From positions 434,001-498,000 of the forward strand of contig NZ_CP011834.1 of the NCBI RefSeq assembly GCF_001412575.1: DNA of 64,000 nt. The letters are read 5' to 3'. The translations under genes and the position numbers were made by a program. Below, one piece after another: positions 1 through 9,610 of this stretch. A model generated the notes under the pieces. That model was not told where the DNA came from and ran no database searches. It saw nothing but the letters and a program-made list of their open reading frames with translations. The stretch comes from Limnohabitans sp. 103DPR2. Its GTDB lineage: Bacteria; Pseudomonadota; Gammaproteobacteria; Burkholderiales; Burkholderiaceae_C. Every line of letters starts with the position of its first letter. Position 1 is the stretch's first letter.

Positions 1-1348
1 ACCAACGTTGTTGCTCGGCTTTCTTGTAGGTGTTCTTTTTCCATTGGGTGCTTGGCAAGACGCCGCGCACTTCACCTGGTAAATCGATGCCTGTGATTTG
101 ACCAAAACCCAAAGGCTTCATGAAGTCGTGAATGGCATCCACGCCCATGGTATTGGCCAATGAGTAGTAGTACACATTGCTGGACAACACAATGGAGCGA
201 ACCATGTCAACAGGCCCAAGGCCTGTATCGCCGTGGCTTCGAAAGGTGTGACCGCCGTAGTTCCACGAGCCTTGGTCGTTGATGATTTCGCTGGCGCTGC
301 GTTTGCCTGTTTCGAGTGCCGCTAAGGCCATGAAGGGTTTGTAGGTGGACCCCGGTGGGTAAGTGCCGCGAATGGCCCGGTTCAGCAGAGGCTTGTCGAT
401 CGACTCACTCAAGGCTTTCCAGCTTTCACTGTCGATGCCATCGACAAATAAATTGGGATCGAAGGTGGGCTTGCTGACGAAGGCTAAAACTTCGCCGGTG
501 CGTGGGTCCATGGCCACCAAAGCACCGCGACGATCGCCGAACAAGTCTTCCACCATCTTTTGCAATTTGATGTCGAGTGACAGCACCACGTTTTGGCCAG
601 GCGTGGCGGGTCTGCTGGCCAGTCGCCGCACGGCTTTGCCGCCTGCCGAGGTTTCGACTTCTTGCACACCGGTGATGCCATGCAGTTCTCGCTCGTAGCG
701 TTGTTCTACGCCTAACTTGCCGATGTATTGGGTACCGCGGTAGTTGCCTTCGTCATCGCTCTCTTCAATTTGTTCTTTTTCTTTTTGGTTGATGCGGCCG
801 ATGTAGCCCACCACGTGGCTGGCCAAATGACCATAGGGGTAGTTGCGGAACAAACGCGCTTTGATTTCAACACCCGGAAAGCGGTAATGCTGCGCAGAGA
901 ACTTGGCCACTTCTTCTTCTGTGAGACGTGAACGAATGGGCAGTGAGTCAAAGTTCTTAGACTCTTCTCGCATGCGTTTGAAGCGACGACGATCGCGCAG
1001 TGGGATGTCGATGATTTCAGACAAACTGTCGATGGTGGCTTCGAGGTCCTTCACGCGTGAAGGTGTGATTTCGAGTGTGTAGGCCGAGTAGTTGTTGGCC
1101 AACACAACGCCATTGCGGTCCATGATCGTGCCGCGATTGGGCACTGTGGGCAAGATGGCGGTGCGATTGTTTTCTGCTTGCTCTAACAAGTCTTCGTGCC
1201 GAATGACTTGCAAATAAAACAGGCGGATGCCCAACAAAGCAAAACACAAAAGCACCACGCCTTGCAGCACCATCACGCGCGTTTGAAATTTGAAAATCTC
1301 AAACTCGGTGTTGCGCAACTCGCTTAACGAGGGCAGGTGCAGCGCCAT
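1..1348 (-). CDS. mrdA: Penicillin-binding protein 2 (transpeptidase), C-terminus outside window
   Basis: This is the elongasome transpeptidase that crosslinks lateral-wall peptidoglycan together with RodA and MreBCD in the inner membrane. The translation starts MALHLPSLSELRN, followed by a single membrane segment at about residues 24-45. A dimerisation domain and the transpeptidase domain follow. The active-site motif STYK has its serine near residue 334, close to Ser330 of E. coli PBP2, and an SSN motif lies near residue 389. The gene begins 3 nt after the mreD stop, so it is the fourth gene of the mreBCD operon. About 449 residues are visible. The KTG motif and the stop lie beyond the window edge, and rodA probably follows. 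Confidence 0.95.
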   Translation of the reverse strand, partial: MALHLPSLSELRNTEFEIFKFQTRVMVLQGVVLLCFALLGIRLFYLQVIRHEDLLEQAENNRTAILPTVPNRGTIMDRNGVVLANNYSAYTLEITPSRVKDLEATIDSLSEIIDIPLRDRRRFKRMREESKNFDSLPIRSRLTEEEVAKFSAQHYRFPGVEIKARLFRNYPYGHLASHVVGYIGRINQKEKEQIEESDDEGNYRGTQYIGKLGVEQRYERELHGITGVQEVETSAGGKAVRRLASRPATPGQNVVLSLDIKLQKMVEDLFGDRRGALVAMDPRTGEVLAFVSKPTFDPNLFVDGIDSESWKALSESIDKPLLNRAIRGTYPPGSTYKPFMALAALETGKRSASEIINDQGSWNYGGHTFRSHGDTGLGPVDMVRSIVLSSNVYYYSLANTMGVDAIHDFMKPLGFGQITGIDLPGEVRGVLPSTQWKKNTYKKAEQQRW

Positions 1349-1351
1349 GAT

Positions 1352-1873
1352 TTAGATCGGGCGATTGGCGTCAGGATCGTGCGCCCGACGCTGTGGTGCC
1401 AGCAAAATAAAGTTGGCTGCCGGCCACAACAAGGTTTCCAAGATGGGCGAGAGCAGCAATGGCCAACCTGGAAAATCATTCCCCGTCGTGAGGCGAATGA
1501 CCCATCCAGTGGCTTCTGCCAAGAAAAGGAAAGGAATGATTTGGATCATTTGTTCTTTGATGGGAAACCACAGAAGTCGCCGATGCAAAGTGAAAGCGCA
1601 GTAACTCAAGATGGCATACGTGAGTGCATGTTGCCCCATCAGGGAAGACTGCTGCACATCGGTCCAAAGGCCCAAGCAAAAAGCAATGCCAATGCCAACA
1701 CGTCGAGGTTGATGGATGCCCCAGAAGAAGATGCAGACTGCCAACAGGTCTGGCAACCAAATGGCTTGTGTCAAACCCAACAGCATGTTCAACACCAAAC
1801 AGACCAACAGACTGAGGCCAATGAACCAAGGACTGACGGGCAACAACAGGGCCTCACGACGCGACATGATCAT
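1352..1873 (-). CDS. mreD: Rod shape-determining protein MreD
   Basis: MreD is a small integral membrane partner of MreC in the elongasome. The 173-residue product is hydrophobic throughout, with about five predicted membrane segments, which matches the family (about 160-175 residues). The first codon overlaps the mreC stop in an ATGA arrangement, pointing to translational coupling. A second in-frame ATG two codons later (MSRREALLLP) is an equally possible start. Sequence identity in this family is low, so the call rests on size, hydrophobicity and its position between mreC and mrdA. Confidence 0.93.
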   Translation of the reverse strand: MIMSRREALLLPVSPWFIGLSLLVCLVLNMLLGLTQAIWLPDLLAVCIFFWGIHQPRRVGIGIAFCLGLWTDVQQSSLMGQHALTYAILSYCAFTLHRRLLWFPIKEQMIQIIPFLFLAEATGWVIRLTTGNDFPGWPLLLSPILETLLWPAANFILLAPQRRAHDPDANRPI

Positions 1874-2751
1874 GGTGTTTTGCCTTTTGTCGCTGCCTGA
1901 GCGCCAATGGGTTGCAAGATCAGCACATGCCGACCTTTCATGTCAGCCAAAGGCTTGGCATGAATGCGTGCGAAAGAGATGTCAACGCGCCTTTCGATGT
2001 GCGAGATGCGAGCCACTTGCAGGCCGGCTGGGTACACGCCATCGATGCCGCTGGTGGTGAGCAAGTCGCCTTCTTTGACGTCAGCCCCGGCAGGCACAAA
2101 TTTAAGTTCGATTTGTGGAATGCCGCCCAAGATATCGCCGCTGGCAATGTTGCGTGCACCTGTTCGGCTGTTGAGCACAGGGATGCTTTGATCGCGGTCT
2201 GTGAGCAAAGTCACTTCGGCAGACAAGGGGTACACGCGAGTGACCTGACCCACAACGCCTCCGGTGTCGACGACGGGAGAACCTAGCGCCACATCTTTGA
2301 GTTGCCCTTTGTCAATCACGATGCGTTGGTTGTAGGGGTCGGGCACATCAAACAAAACTTCAGCCACTTGCGAGGGTGTGGCCACACTGCTTTGGAGTCC
2401 CATCAGCTGACGAAGGTTTTGGTTTTCAAGTTGCAACTGCTCAACTTGTTGGGCACGCAAAGATTGCAGCAAGACTTGCGACTGGGCCAGCTTCAATTTT
2501 TGTTGCGCATCGTCCAAGCTTTCAAAGTGCTTGCTGACAGATGACAAGGCTTGCCCAGGTTGCAGCACCAACCACTGAACGGGCAGGACCAAGGTGGCAA
2601 GGCCGGCGCGAATGGGTTTGGTGAATTGAAGTTGTTTGTCGCCAAACATCAGCACCACAGACAAGGCGCCGAAAAAAATCAGTTTGGTCAGGGGCGCGAA
2701 CCCCACCCTGAAGAAAGGTGGGGGGCTGCGGTCAAGAGACTCCAGCGCCAT
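1870..2751 (-). CDS. mreC: Rod shape-determining protein MreC
   Basis: MreC is a bitopic inner-membrane protein whose periplasmic part scaffolds PBP2 and activates the elongasome. The 293-residue product has a short cytoplasmic N-terminus and a membrane segment at about residues 20-40. A coiled coil at about 65-115, rich in Gln, Leu and Glu, leads into the paired beta-barrel domain containing VVDTGGVVGQVTRV and LLTTSGIDGVYPAGL, which are typical of MreC. The length is normal. It lies 14 bp after mreB and overlaps mreD by 4 bp. Confidence 0.96.
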   Translation of the reverse strand: MALESLDRSPPPFFRVGFAPLTKLIFFGALSVVLMFGDKQLQFTKPIRAGLATLVLPVQWLVLQPGQALSSVSKHFESLDDAQQKLKLAQSQVLLQSLRAQQVEQLQLENQNLRQLMGLQSSVATPSQVAEVLFDVPDPYNQRIVIDKGQLKDVALGSPVVDTGGVVGQVTRVYPLSAEVTLLTDRDQSIPVLNSRTGARNIASGDILGGIPQIELKFVPAGADVKEGDLLTTSGIDGVYPAGLQVARISHIERRVDISFARIHAKPLADMKGRHVLILQPIGAQAATKGKTP

Positions 2752-2765
2752 GCGATGCGCCAGTG

Positions 2766-3842
<1,077 letters not shown>

Positions 3843-3899
3843 TCAACTGCGGTTTGGGGGGCATGAAAGGGAAAAATTTGTGGGCTTGAACAGGCTTTT

Positions 3900-3929
3900 T
3901 TGGAGAGCCTGCAGCGAACGCACGATAAT
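3900..3929 (+). promoter_or_regulatory. Possible sigma70 promoter for gatCAB
   Basis: The 207-bp region between mreB and gatC must hold two divergent promoters. On the plus strand TTGGAG (3900-3905) and GATAAT (3924-3929) are separated by 18 bp and match the sigma70 consensus at 4 of 6 and 5 of 6 positions. This would leave a leader of about 80 nt before gatC. A short inverted repeat CAGGCT/AGCCTG (3891-3911) overlaps the -35 element. No convincing minus-strand promoter for mreB was found. Confidence 0.25.
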
Positions 3930-4016
3930 AACCGATCGCTTGAAAAAAAACGCGAATTGAGGCCCCAAATTTGAGGGCTTCAACGCCCATCAAGAGCCCG
4001 TAAAGAGTTAATTTTT

Positions 4017-4316
4017 ATGTCATTGACTGCCCAAGATATTGACCGCATTGCCAATTTGGCCCGGTTAGAGCTGCCACCCGAGGAGGGCCAACGCATGTTG
4101 GACCAAATCAACGGCTTTTTCACCATCGTGGAAGCCATGCGTGCGGTCGACACCACCGGTGTTCAACCCTTGCCACACCCCATTGCCACCATCCAAGAGG
4201 TGGCCTTGCGCCTGCGGGACGACGTGGCCAGTGAGCCCAATCAGCGAGAGGCCAACCAACAAAGCGCCCCCGCTGTCGAGCGCGGTTTGTTTTTGGTTCC
4301 CAAAGTGATCGAGTAA
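4017..4316 (+). CDS. gatC: Aspartyl/glutamyl-tRNA amidotransferase subunit C
   Basis: GatC is the small stabilising subunit of the GatCAB amidotransferase, which converts Glu-tRNA(Gln) and Asp-tRNA(Asn) to the correct amidated forms. The 99-residue product has the family signature: the N-terminal [16 protein letters not shown] helix region, [22 protein letters not shown] in the middle, and a C-terminal LFLVPKVIE. It is the first gene of gatCAB, with gatA beginning 9 nt after its stop. Length and gene order match the family. Confidence 0.97.
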   Translation: MSLTAQDIDRIANLARLELPPEEGQRMLDQINGFFTIVEAMRAVDTTGVQPLPHPIATIQEVALRLRDDVASEPNQREANQQSAPAVERGLFLVPKVIE

Positions 4317-4325
4317 GGGGACGCC

Positions 4326-5801
4326 ATGACCACATTGCATGATTTAACCGTTGCCGCCCTGGCCGCCGACCTTCGCGCTAAAAAAGTCAGCGCCGCCGAG
4401 CTTGCGCAGCACTTTCTGGCGCGCAGCCAAGCCGATACTTCGGGTTCTTTTTTAAGCCTCAATGCAGAAGCCACGCTGGCGCAAGCCAAAGTGGCGGACG
4501 CTCAATTGGCTGCTGGAACAGCCGGCCCTTTGGCCGGTGTGCCTATGGCGCACAAAGACATTTTTGTCACCACCGACTTCCCCACCACGGCCGGCTCCAA
4601 GATGCTGGAGGGCTATCGCTCGCCGTTTGACGCCACCGTGGTGCGTAAATTGGGCGTGCAAGAAGGCGGCGCCGGCATGGTGAATGTGGGCAAGCTCAAT
4701 TGCGATGAATTCGCCATGGGTTCGTCCAATGAGAACTCAGCTTACAAATCCGTCACCAATCCTTGGGACACAAAGCGTGTACCCGGCGGATCGTCGGGTG
4801 GCAGTGCGGCAGCAGTGGCGGCGCGCTTGGTGCCTGCTGCAACGGGCACTGACACCGGGGGTTCAATTCGCCAACCCTCTAGCTTTTGCGGTATCACGGG
4901 CATCAAGCCCACTTACGGCCGCGCATCACGTTACGGCATGATTGCCTATGCGTCGAGCTTGGACCAAGCTGGCCCTATGGCGCGTACGGCAGAAGACTGC
5001 GCATTGATGTTGTCTGCCATGTGCGGCCCCGACTTAGACCGCGACTCCACATCCTTGGATGTGCCCGCAGAAAACTTTGCGCGCGATTTGAATGCCTCCA
5101 TCGATGGCTTGCGCATTGGCATTCCCAAAGAATTTTTTGGTGAAGGTTTGGGGCCTGGCGTTCGCGCAGCAGTCGACGCTGCGTTGAAAGAATACGAAAA
5201 GCTGGGCGCCAAGTTGGTTCCGATCAGCTTGCCTCGCACAGAACTTTCTATTCCTGTGTACTACATCATTGCGCCTGCTGAGGCGTCGAGCAATTTGAGT
5301 CGTTTTGATGGCGTGAAGTTTGGCCATCGCACCAAGGACTACACCGACCTCGTGTCGATGTACAAGCGCTCGCGTGCTGAAGGTTTTGGCGAAGAAGTGA
5401 AGCGTCGCATCATGACCGGCGCGTATGTGTTGTCGCACGGCTACTACGATGCGTACTATCTGCAAGCGCAAAAAATTCGCCGCATGATTGCCGATGACTT
5501 TCAGCAAGCTTTCAAAGTTTGCGACGTCATTGCGGGTCCTGTCGCACCCACAGTAGCTTGGAAGTTGGGTGAAAAAGCCGACGATCCTGTGGCCAATTAT
5601 TTGGCCGACATCTTTACCTTGCCAGCATCGCTGGCAGGCTTGCCTGGCATGAGCGTGCCAGCAGGATTTGGCGAAGAGGGCATGCCTGTGGGCTTGCAAC
5701 TGATTGGCAATTATTTCAAAGAAGCACAGTTGCTCAATGCCGCACACCGTTTGCAGCAGGCCACTGACTTTCACCTCCGTCAACCAGGAGGCGCAAAATG
5801 A
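4326..5801 (+). CDS. gatA: Aspartyl/glutamyl-tRNA amidotransferase subunit A
   Basis: GatA is the glutaminase that releases ammonia for tRNA-dependent transamidation. The 491-residue protein has the amidase-signature Ser-cisSer-Lys triad: Lys77 in AHKDIF, Ser156 in GGSSGGS, and nucleophile Ser180 in [11 protein letters not shown]. The spacing agrees with known GatA proteins. A C-terminal [16 protein letters not shown] block is also typical. The stop overlaps the gatB start by 4 bp (ATGA), consistent with stoichiometric coupled translation. Confidence 0.98.
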   Translation: MTTLHDLTVAALAADLRAKKVSAAELAQHFLARSQADTSGSFLSLNAEATLAQAKVADAQLAAGTAGPLAGVPMAHKDIFVTTDFPTTAGSKMLEGYRSPFDATVVRKLGVQEGGAGMVNVGKLNCDEFAMGSSNENSAYKSVTNPWDTKRVPGGSSGGSAAAVAARLVPAATGTDTGGSIRQPSSFCGITGIKPTYGRASRYGMIAYASSLDQAGPMARTAEDCALMLSAMCGPDLDRDSTSLDVPAENFARDLNASIDGLRIGIPKEFFGEGLGPGVRAAVDAALKEYEKLGAKLVPISLPRTELSIPVYYIIAPAEASSNLSRFDGVKFGHRTKDYTDLVSMYKRSRAEGFGEEVKRRIMTGAYVLSHGYYDAYYLQAQKIRRMIADDFQQAFKVCDVIAGPVAPTVAWKLGEKADDPVANYLADIFTLPASLAGLPGMSVPAGFGEEGMPVGLQLIGNYFKEAQLLNAAHRLQQATDFHLRQPGGAK

Positions 5802-7255
5802 GCACGAAACAAAAAACGCTGTTGGTCCAAGGCTACGAAGTGGTCATTGGCTTTGAAACCCACGCCCAACTTTCGACACAAAGCAAAATTTTCAGCCGTG
5901 CGCCCATTGCGTTTGGTGCAGAGCCCAACACGCAAGCGTGTGCGGTGGACTTGGCCTTGCCTGGTACGCTGCCCGTTATGAACAAAGGCGCGGTGGCGCG
6001 TGCCATCGAATTTGGCTTGGCCGTTGGATCGCACATTGCAGAAGAAAGTATTTTTGCGCGCAAAAATTACTTCTACCCAGATTTGCCTAAGGGTTATCAA
6101 ATCAGCCAATTTGAAATTCCCGTGGTGCAAGGCGGCGAGGTGTCGTTCTTTGTGGGCGATGAGAAAAAAACCGTTCGCTTGGTTCGCGCGCATTTGGAGG
6201 AAGACGCCGGCAAATCTTTGCACGAAGACTTCATTGGCCAGAGTGGCATTGACCTGAATCGCGCAGGTACACCTCTCTTGGAAATTGTGACCGAGCCCGA
6301 CATTCGCTCTAGCGAAGAAGCGGTGGCCTATGCCAAAGAGCTGCACAAAATTGTGACCTGGATTGGCATTTGCGATGGCAACATGCAAGAGGGCAGTTTC
6401 CGTTGCGATGCCAACGTGTCGGTGCGCAAGCCTGGCGCCCCTTTAGGCACTCGCCGCGAAATTAAAAACTTGAACAGCTTCAAGTTCATGCAGCAAGCCA
6501 TCGACTTTGAAGTGCGCTGGCAAATTGAGCAAATTGAAGACGGCTTTGAAATTCAACAAGCCACGGTGCTGTTCGATCCGGATACGGGCGAAACACGCGC
6601 CATGCGAACCAAAGAAGATGCGGCCGATTACCGTTACTTCCCCGATCCCGATCTGCCACCGCTGGTCATTGGCCGTGATTGGGTCGCGCGTGTTCAATCC
6701 GAGATGACAGAGCTGCCTCGTGTGATGGCGGCACGATTTGTGGCCGACTACGGTTTGCCAGAGTACGATGCCACCACGCTGACGCAAAGCAAAGCCATGG
6801 CGGCTTACTTTGAAGCTGCGGCCAAGGCTTGTGGACAAGCCAAGTTGGTCAGTAACTGGGTGATGGGTGAAGTGTCACGTCGCTTGAATGCCAGCGAAGT
6901 GGGCATTGAGCAAGCGCCTGTGAGCGCGGCGCAACTGGCCGCCATGATTGGCCGCATTGCCGACAGCACCATCAGCAACAGTGCTGCGAAGCAAGTGTTT
7001 GATGCATTGTGGACTGAGGGCGGCGAAGTGGACGCCATCATCGAGGCCAAAGGCCTGAAGCAGATGAACGACACCGGCGCCTTGGAAGCCATCATTGACG
7101 AAGTGCTTGCGGCTAATCCGAAGAATGTTGAAGAGTTCAAAGCGGGCAACAGCAAAGCCTTGAATGGTTTGGTCGGCCCCATCATGAAGGCCAGCAAAGG
7201 CAAGGCCAACCCAGCTCAAGTGAATGAGCTTTTGTTGAAGAAGCTACAGGCTTAA
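5798..7255 (+). CDS. gatB: Aspartyl/glutamyl-tRNA amidotransferase subunit B
   Basis: GatB is the kinase/transamidase subunit that phosphorylates the tRNA-bound Glu or Asp and transfers ammonia to it. The 485-residue product begins with the family-typical [14 protein letters not shown] region. It continues through [14 protein letters not shown] and the [19 protein letters not shown] motif of the catalytic cradle domain. The C-terminal helical and YqeY-like tail ends [16 protein letters not shown], used for tRNA binding. It is the last gene of the operon and is followed 8 nt later by a terminator hairpin. Confidence 0.98.
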   Translation: MSTKQKTLLVQGYEVVIGFETHAQLSTQSKIFSRAPIAFGAEPNTQACAVDLALPGTLPVMNKGAVARAIEFGLAVGSHIAEESIFARKNYFYPDLPKGYQISQFEIPVVQGGEVSFFVGDEKKTVRLVRAHLEEDAGKSLHEDFIGQSGIDLNRAGTPLLEIVTEPDIRSSEEAVAYAKELHKIVTWIGICDGNMQEGSFRCDANVSVRKPGAPLGTRREIKNLNSFKFMQQAIDFEVRWQIEQIEDGFEIQQATVLFDPDTGETRAMRTKEDAADYRYFPDPDLPPLVIGRDWVARVQSEMTELPRVMAARFVADYGLPEYDATTLTQSKAMAAYFEAAAKACGQAKLVSNWVMGEVSRRLNASEVGIEQAPVSAAQLAAMIGRIADSTISNSAAKQVFDALWTEGGEVDAIIEAKGLKQMNDTGALEAIIDEVLAANPKNVEEFKAGNSKALNGLVGPIMKASKGKANPAQVNELLLKKLQA

Positions 7256-7263
7256 GGAGAATT

Positions 7264-7291
7264 GCGCTTCAAGCTCAGCTGAAGCGCTTTT
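7264..7291 (+). terminator. Rho-independent terminator after gatB
   Basis: A perfect 8-bp stem, GCGCTTCA (7264-7271) with TGAAGCGC (7280-7287), closes an 8-nt loop and is followed by TTTT. It lies in the 44-bp gap between the convergent gatB and pyrE genes. In the pyrE direction the hairpin is present but no T-run follows, so it may act only weakly there. The same octamer pair recurs between ubiA and proC. Confidence 0.7.
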
Positions 7292-7299
7292 CTGAAGCG

Positions 7300-8004
7300 T
7301 TAAACGCCGTAACGATCGCGATAGGCTTGTACCTTGGGCAGGTGCTGGCCCATCTCGTTACCGCTTTGTGTCGACAAATAAGCGAGCAAGTCGGACAACT
7401 GCGCAATGCAGCACACATCCATGCCCAAGGTGTTGCGCACATATTGCACGGCGCTGTGTGGCACAGCTTTCACCGAACCATCGGCTTGAACTTCGGTGGC
7501 CATTTCTTGTCGGTCCAAAGCAATGGCGATGGCGTGCGCAGTGGCGCCGGCTTTTTTGATCAGCTCAATCGACTCGCGCGCAGCAGTGCCTGCGCTCATC
7601 ACGTCGTCCACAATCAACACGCGGCCTTTGAGGGGGGCGCCCACCAAGGTGCCCCCTTCGCCGTGGTCTTTGGCTTCTTTGCGGTTGTACGCAAAAGGCA
7701 CGTTTTTGCCCAAGCGCGCCAATTCAATCGACACAGCCGCACCCAAAGGAATGCCTTTGTAAGCGGGTCCAAAAATCATGTCGAATTCGATCTCGCTGGC
7801 AACCAAAGCTTTTGCATAGAATTGAGCGAGTTTTCCGAGTTTGGCGCCATCGTCAAACAAGCCTGCGTTGAAGAAATAAGGGCTCATGCGGCCGGCTTTG
7901 GTTTTGAACTCACCAAATCTCAGCACGCCAGCATCGACGGAAAATTGAACAAACTCTTGCGCCAAGGCCGCTGTGTCGGTTGGGGGTGTGTGTCCAGTCA
8001 CCAT
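7300..8004 (-). CDS. pyrE: Orotate phosphoribosyltransferase
   Basis: PyrE makes orotidine 5'-phosphate from orotate and PRPP in de novo pyrimidine synthesis. The product has the PRPP-binding loop VLIVDDVMSAGTA near residue 125 and the family segments GRMSPYFFNAGLFDDG and FDMIFGPAYKGIPLG. The start MVTGHTPPTD gives 234 residues and has an AAGGA Shine-Dalgarno 8 nt upstream. A longer reading from 8067 would run into the divergent exonuclease III gene and lacks homology-like sequence. The ATG overlaps the first bases of the opposite-strand gene region (see findings). Confidence 0.95.
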   Translation of the reverse strand: MVTGHTPPTDTAALAQEFVQFSVDAGVLRFGEFKTKAGRMSPYFFNAGLFDDGAKLGKLAQFYAKALVASEIEFDMIFGPAYKGIPLGAAVSIELARLGKNVPFAYNRKEAKDHGEGGTLVGAPLKGRVLIVDDVMSAGTAARESIELIKKAGATAHAIAIALDRQEMATEVQADGSVKAVPHSAVQYVRNTLGMDVCCIAQLSDLLAYLSTQSGNEMGQHLPKVQAYRDRYGV

Positions 8005-8014
8005 GGGGAAATCC

Positions 8015-8806
8015 TTGTTTAAATTAACCAGCTTGAACTTGAACGGCATCCGTTCTGCGGCCACCAAAGGGGTGGAGGCGTGGATTGCTCAAAACAATCC
8101 CGATTGTATTTGCGTGCAAGAGGTTAAAGCACAAGCGCCCGATGTGGCAGGCAAATTTGAGACCTTGGCAGGGCTGAAGGGGCATTTTCACTTCGCTGAG
8201 AAAAAGGGTTACTCGGGCGTAGCGGTTTACAGCAAACACGAGCCCAGCGAGGTGGTGGTGGGCATGGGTTGTGAGGAGTTTGATGCAGAAGGCCGTTTTG
8301 TGGAGTTGCGCTTTGACACGCCCAAGCGCAAGCTGTCGATCGTCAGCGCTTATTTCCCCAGTGGCTCATCGGGACCTGAGCGGCAAGAAGCCAAGTTTCG
8401 TTTCTTGGACCACATGGGCCCCCACCTCAAGTCTTTGGGCGCGCAGCGTGAATTCATTGTGTGCAGTGATGTGAACATTGCGCATCAACAAGCCGATTTG
8501 AAGAATTGGAAAAGCAACCAAAAGAACAGCGGTTTTTTGCCAGAAGAGCGAGCGTGGATGACGCACATGACCACGGAAGGTCCCTTGGTGGATGTGTATC
8601 GACGCTTGTATCCTGACACGACGGATGAGTGCTACACCTGGTGGAGCAACCGTGGGCAAGCGTATGCCAAGAATGTGGGCTGGCGTTTGGATTACCACTT
8701 GGCTACGGCCGCGTTGGCAGAAGGCGCCACCAAGGCTCACATTTACAAAGAGACGCGCTTCAGCGATCACGCGCCTTTGACCATTGATTACAACTGGTCG
8801 CTTTGA
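8015..8806 (+). CDS. xth: Exodeoxyribonuclease III / AP endonuclease
   Basis: This class II AP endonuclease nicks 5' of abasic sites in base-excision repair. The product has the ExoIII-family catalytic blocks in order: LTSLNLNGIRSA, CICVQEVKA (metal-binding Glu), CSDVNIAH (Asp-x-Asn), GWRLDYHLA, and the C-terminal FSDHAPLTIDY. I chose the TTG start at 8015 (FKLTSLNLNG follows) because GGGGA lies 5 nt upstream of it and family members begin at this point. An ATG at 8003 is in frame but has no ribosome-binding site. The length is 263 residues from the TTG start, normal for the family. Confidence 0.93.
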   Translation: MFKLTSLNLNGIRSAATKGVEAWIAQNNPDCICVQEVKAQAPDVAGKFETLAGLKGHFHFAEKKGYSGVAVYSKHEPSEVVVGMGCEEFDAEGRFVELRFDTPKRKLSIVSAYFPSGSSGPERQEAKFRFLDHMGPHLKSLGAQREFIVCSDVNIAHQQADLKNWKSNQKNSGFLPEERAWMTHMTTEGPLVDVYRRLYPDTTDECYTWWSNRGQAYAKNVGWRLDYHLATAALAEGATKAHIYKETRFSDHAPLTIDYNWSL

Positions 8807-8815
8807 AACTGAAGT

Positions 8816-9559
8816 TCAGTCTCGCAAGTAGGTGAGCATTCTGCCTTTGTAGGCTGCTTCGGTTTCGGTGGCTGAAATGTCGAGAACTTCTTCACGCAAG
8901 CTAAAGCCTTGTGCCGCCATGTTTCGGTGAAAGTGCGCACGGTTGCCTCGATTCGGGTCGACCACCCAAACTTCTGCATGGTCTTCAAGGTGCTCGTTGA
9001 TGTAATGCGCCAGGTCGCCTTGCTCGTCGCGTTCGTACAAAATATCGCTGCCAATGATCAAGTCGAACCTGCTGTTGACTTTGGGATCTTGGTGCTGTTC
9101 ACTGTGCTGGCCCCAGTGGCCATGCTGATAATTCATCGGGCTGAGCTTGTTCAGTCGCAAGTTTTCGCGCAGAAACTCACCGGCCAAGGGGTGACAATCG
9201 GAAGCGGTAATGTTGGCGCCGCGGCGATGGCCCACCAAGCTGGACAAAGCCAAACCACAACCAATTTCTAAGATTCGTTCATGGGTGCTGACAGGTCGAA
9301 GGGCCAAGCGTTCGGCCAAGCGCGAACCGGATGGCCACAGCAAACCAAACAAAGACCAAAACGCAGAGGAGATGCCAAGTGCCAGTGCAGCGTCTTCAGG
9401 GTCGTAAAACTGTTGCTTGTCCAACAAGGAGCGAACGAGCAAATTGGGTACACCGTGCACGGCGATGGACTCTTGCTTGGTCAGATAGCCGGGTGCACTA
9501 GCGGGTGGCAGCGAGTCCATTGCGCCTGCATCAGCAGGCATCGAAGAGGTGTGTGTCAC
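8816..9559 (-). CDS. Class I SAM-dependent methyltransferase
   Basis: The 247-residue protein has a Rossmann-type SAM-binding motif I, ILEIGCGLALSSLVGHRRGA, near residue 93, followed by ITASDCHPLA (motif II). A later FDLIIGSDILYERD resembles the post-I/IV region of the METTL21/Hpm1-like family 16 methyltransferases, which often modify protein lysine or histidine. The substrate cannot be read from the sequence. It lies 51 bp downstream of the peptidase-ABC transporter on the same strand, so read-through from that operon is possible. It could also be an unrelated chromosomal gene next to the exonuclease III gene, with which it converges. Confidence 0.8.
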   Translation of the reverse strand: MTHTSSMPADAGAMDSLPPASAPGYLTKQESIAVHGVPNLLVRSLLDKQQFYDPEDAALALGISSAFWSLFGLLWPSGSRLAERLALRPVSTHERILEIGCGLALSSLVGHRRGANITASDCHPLAGEFLRENLRLNKLSPMNYQHGHWGQHSEQHQDPKVNSRFDLIIGSDILYERDEQGDLAHYINEHLEDHAEVWVVDPNRGNRAHFHRNMAAQGFSLREEVLDISATETEAAYKGRMLTYLRD

Positions 9560-9610
9560 ATAGGCAATCGGACAGCCACGGAGTGGAGCTGGTTTGCTGG
9601 ATCTTACGCT

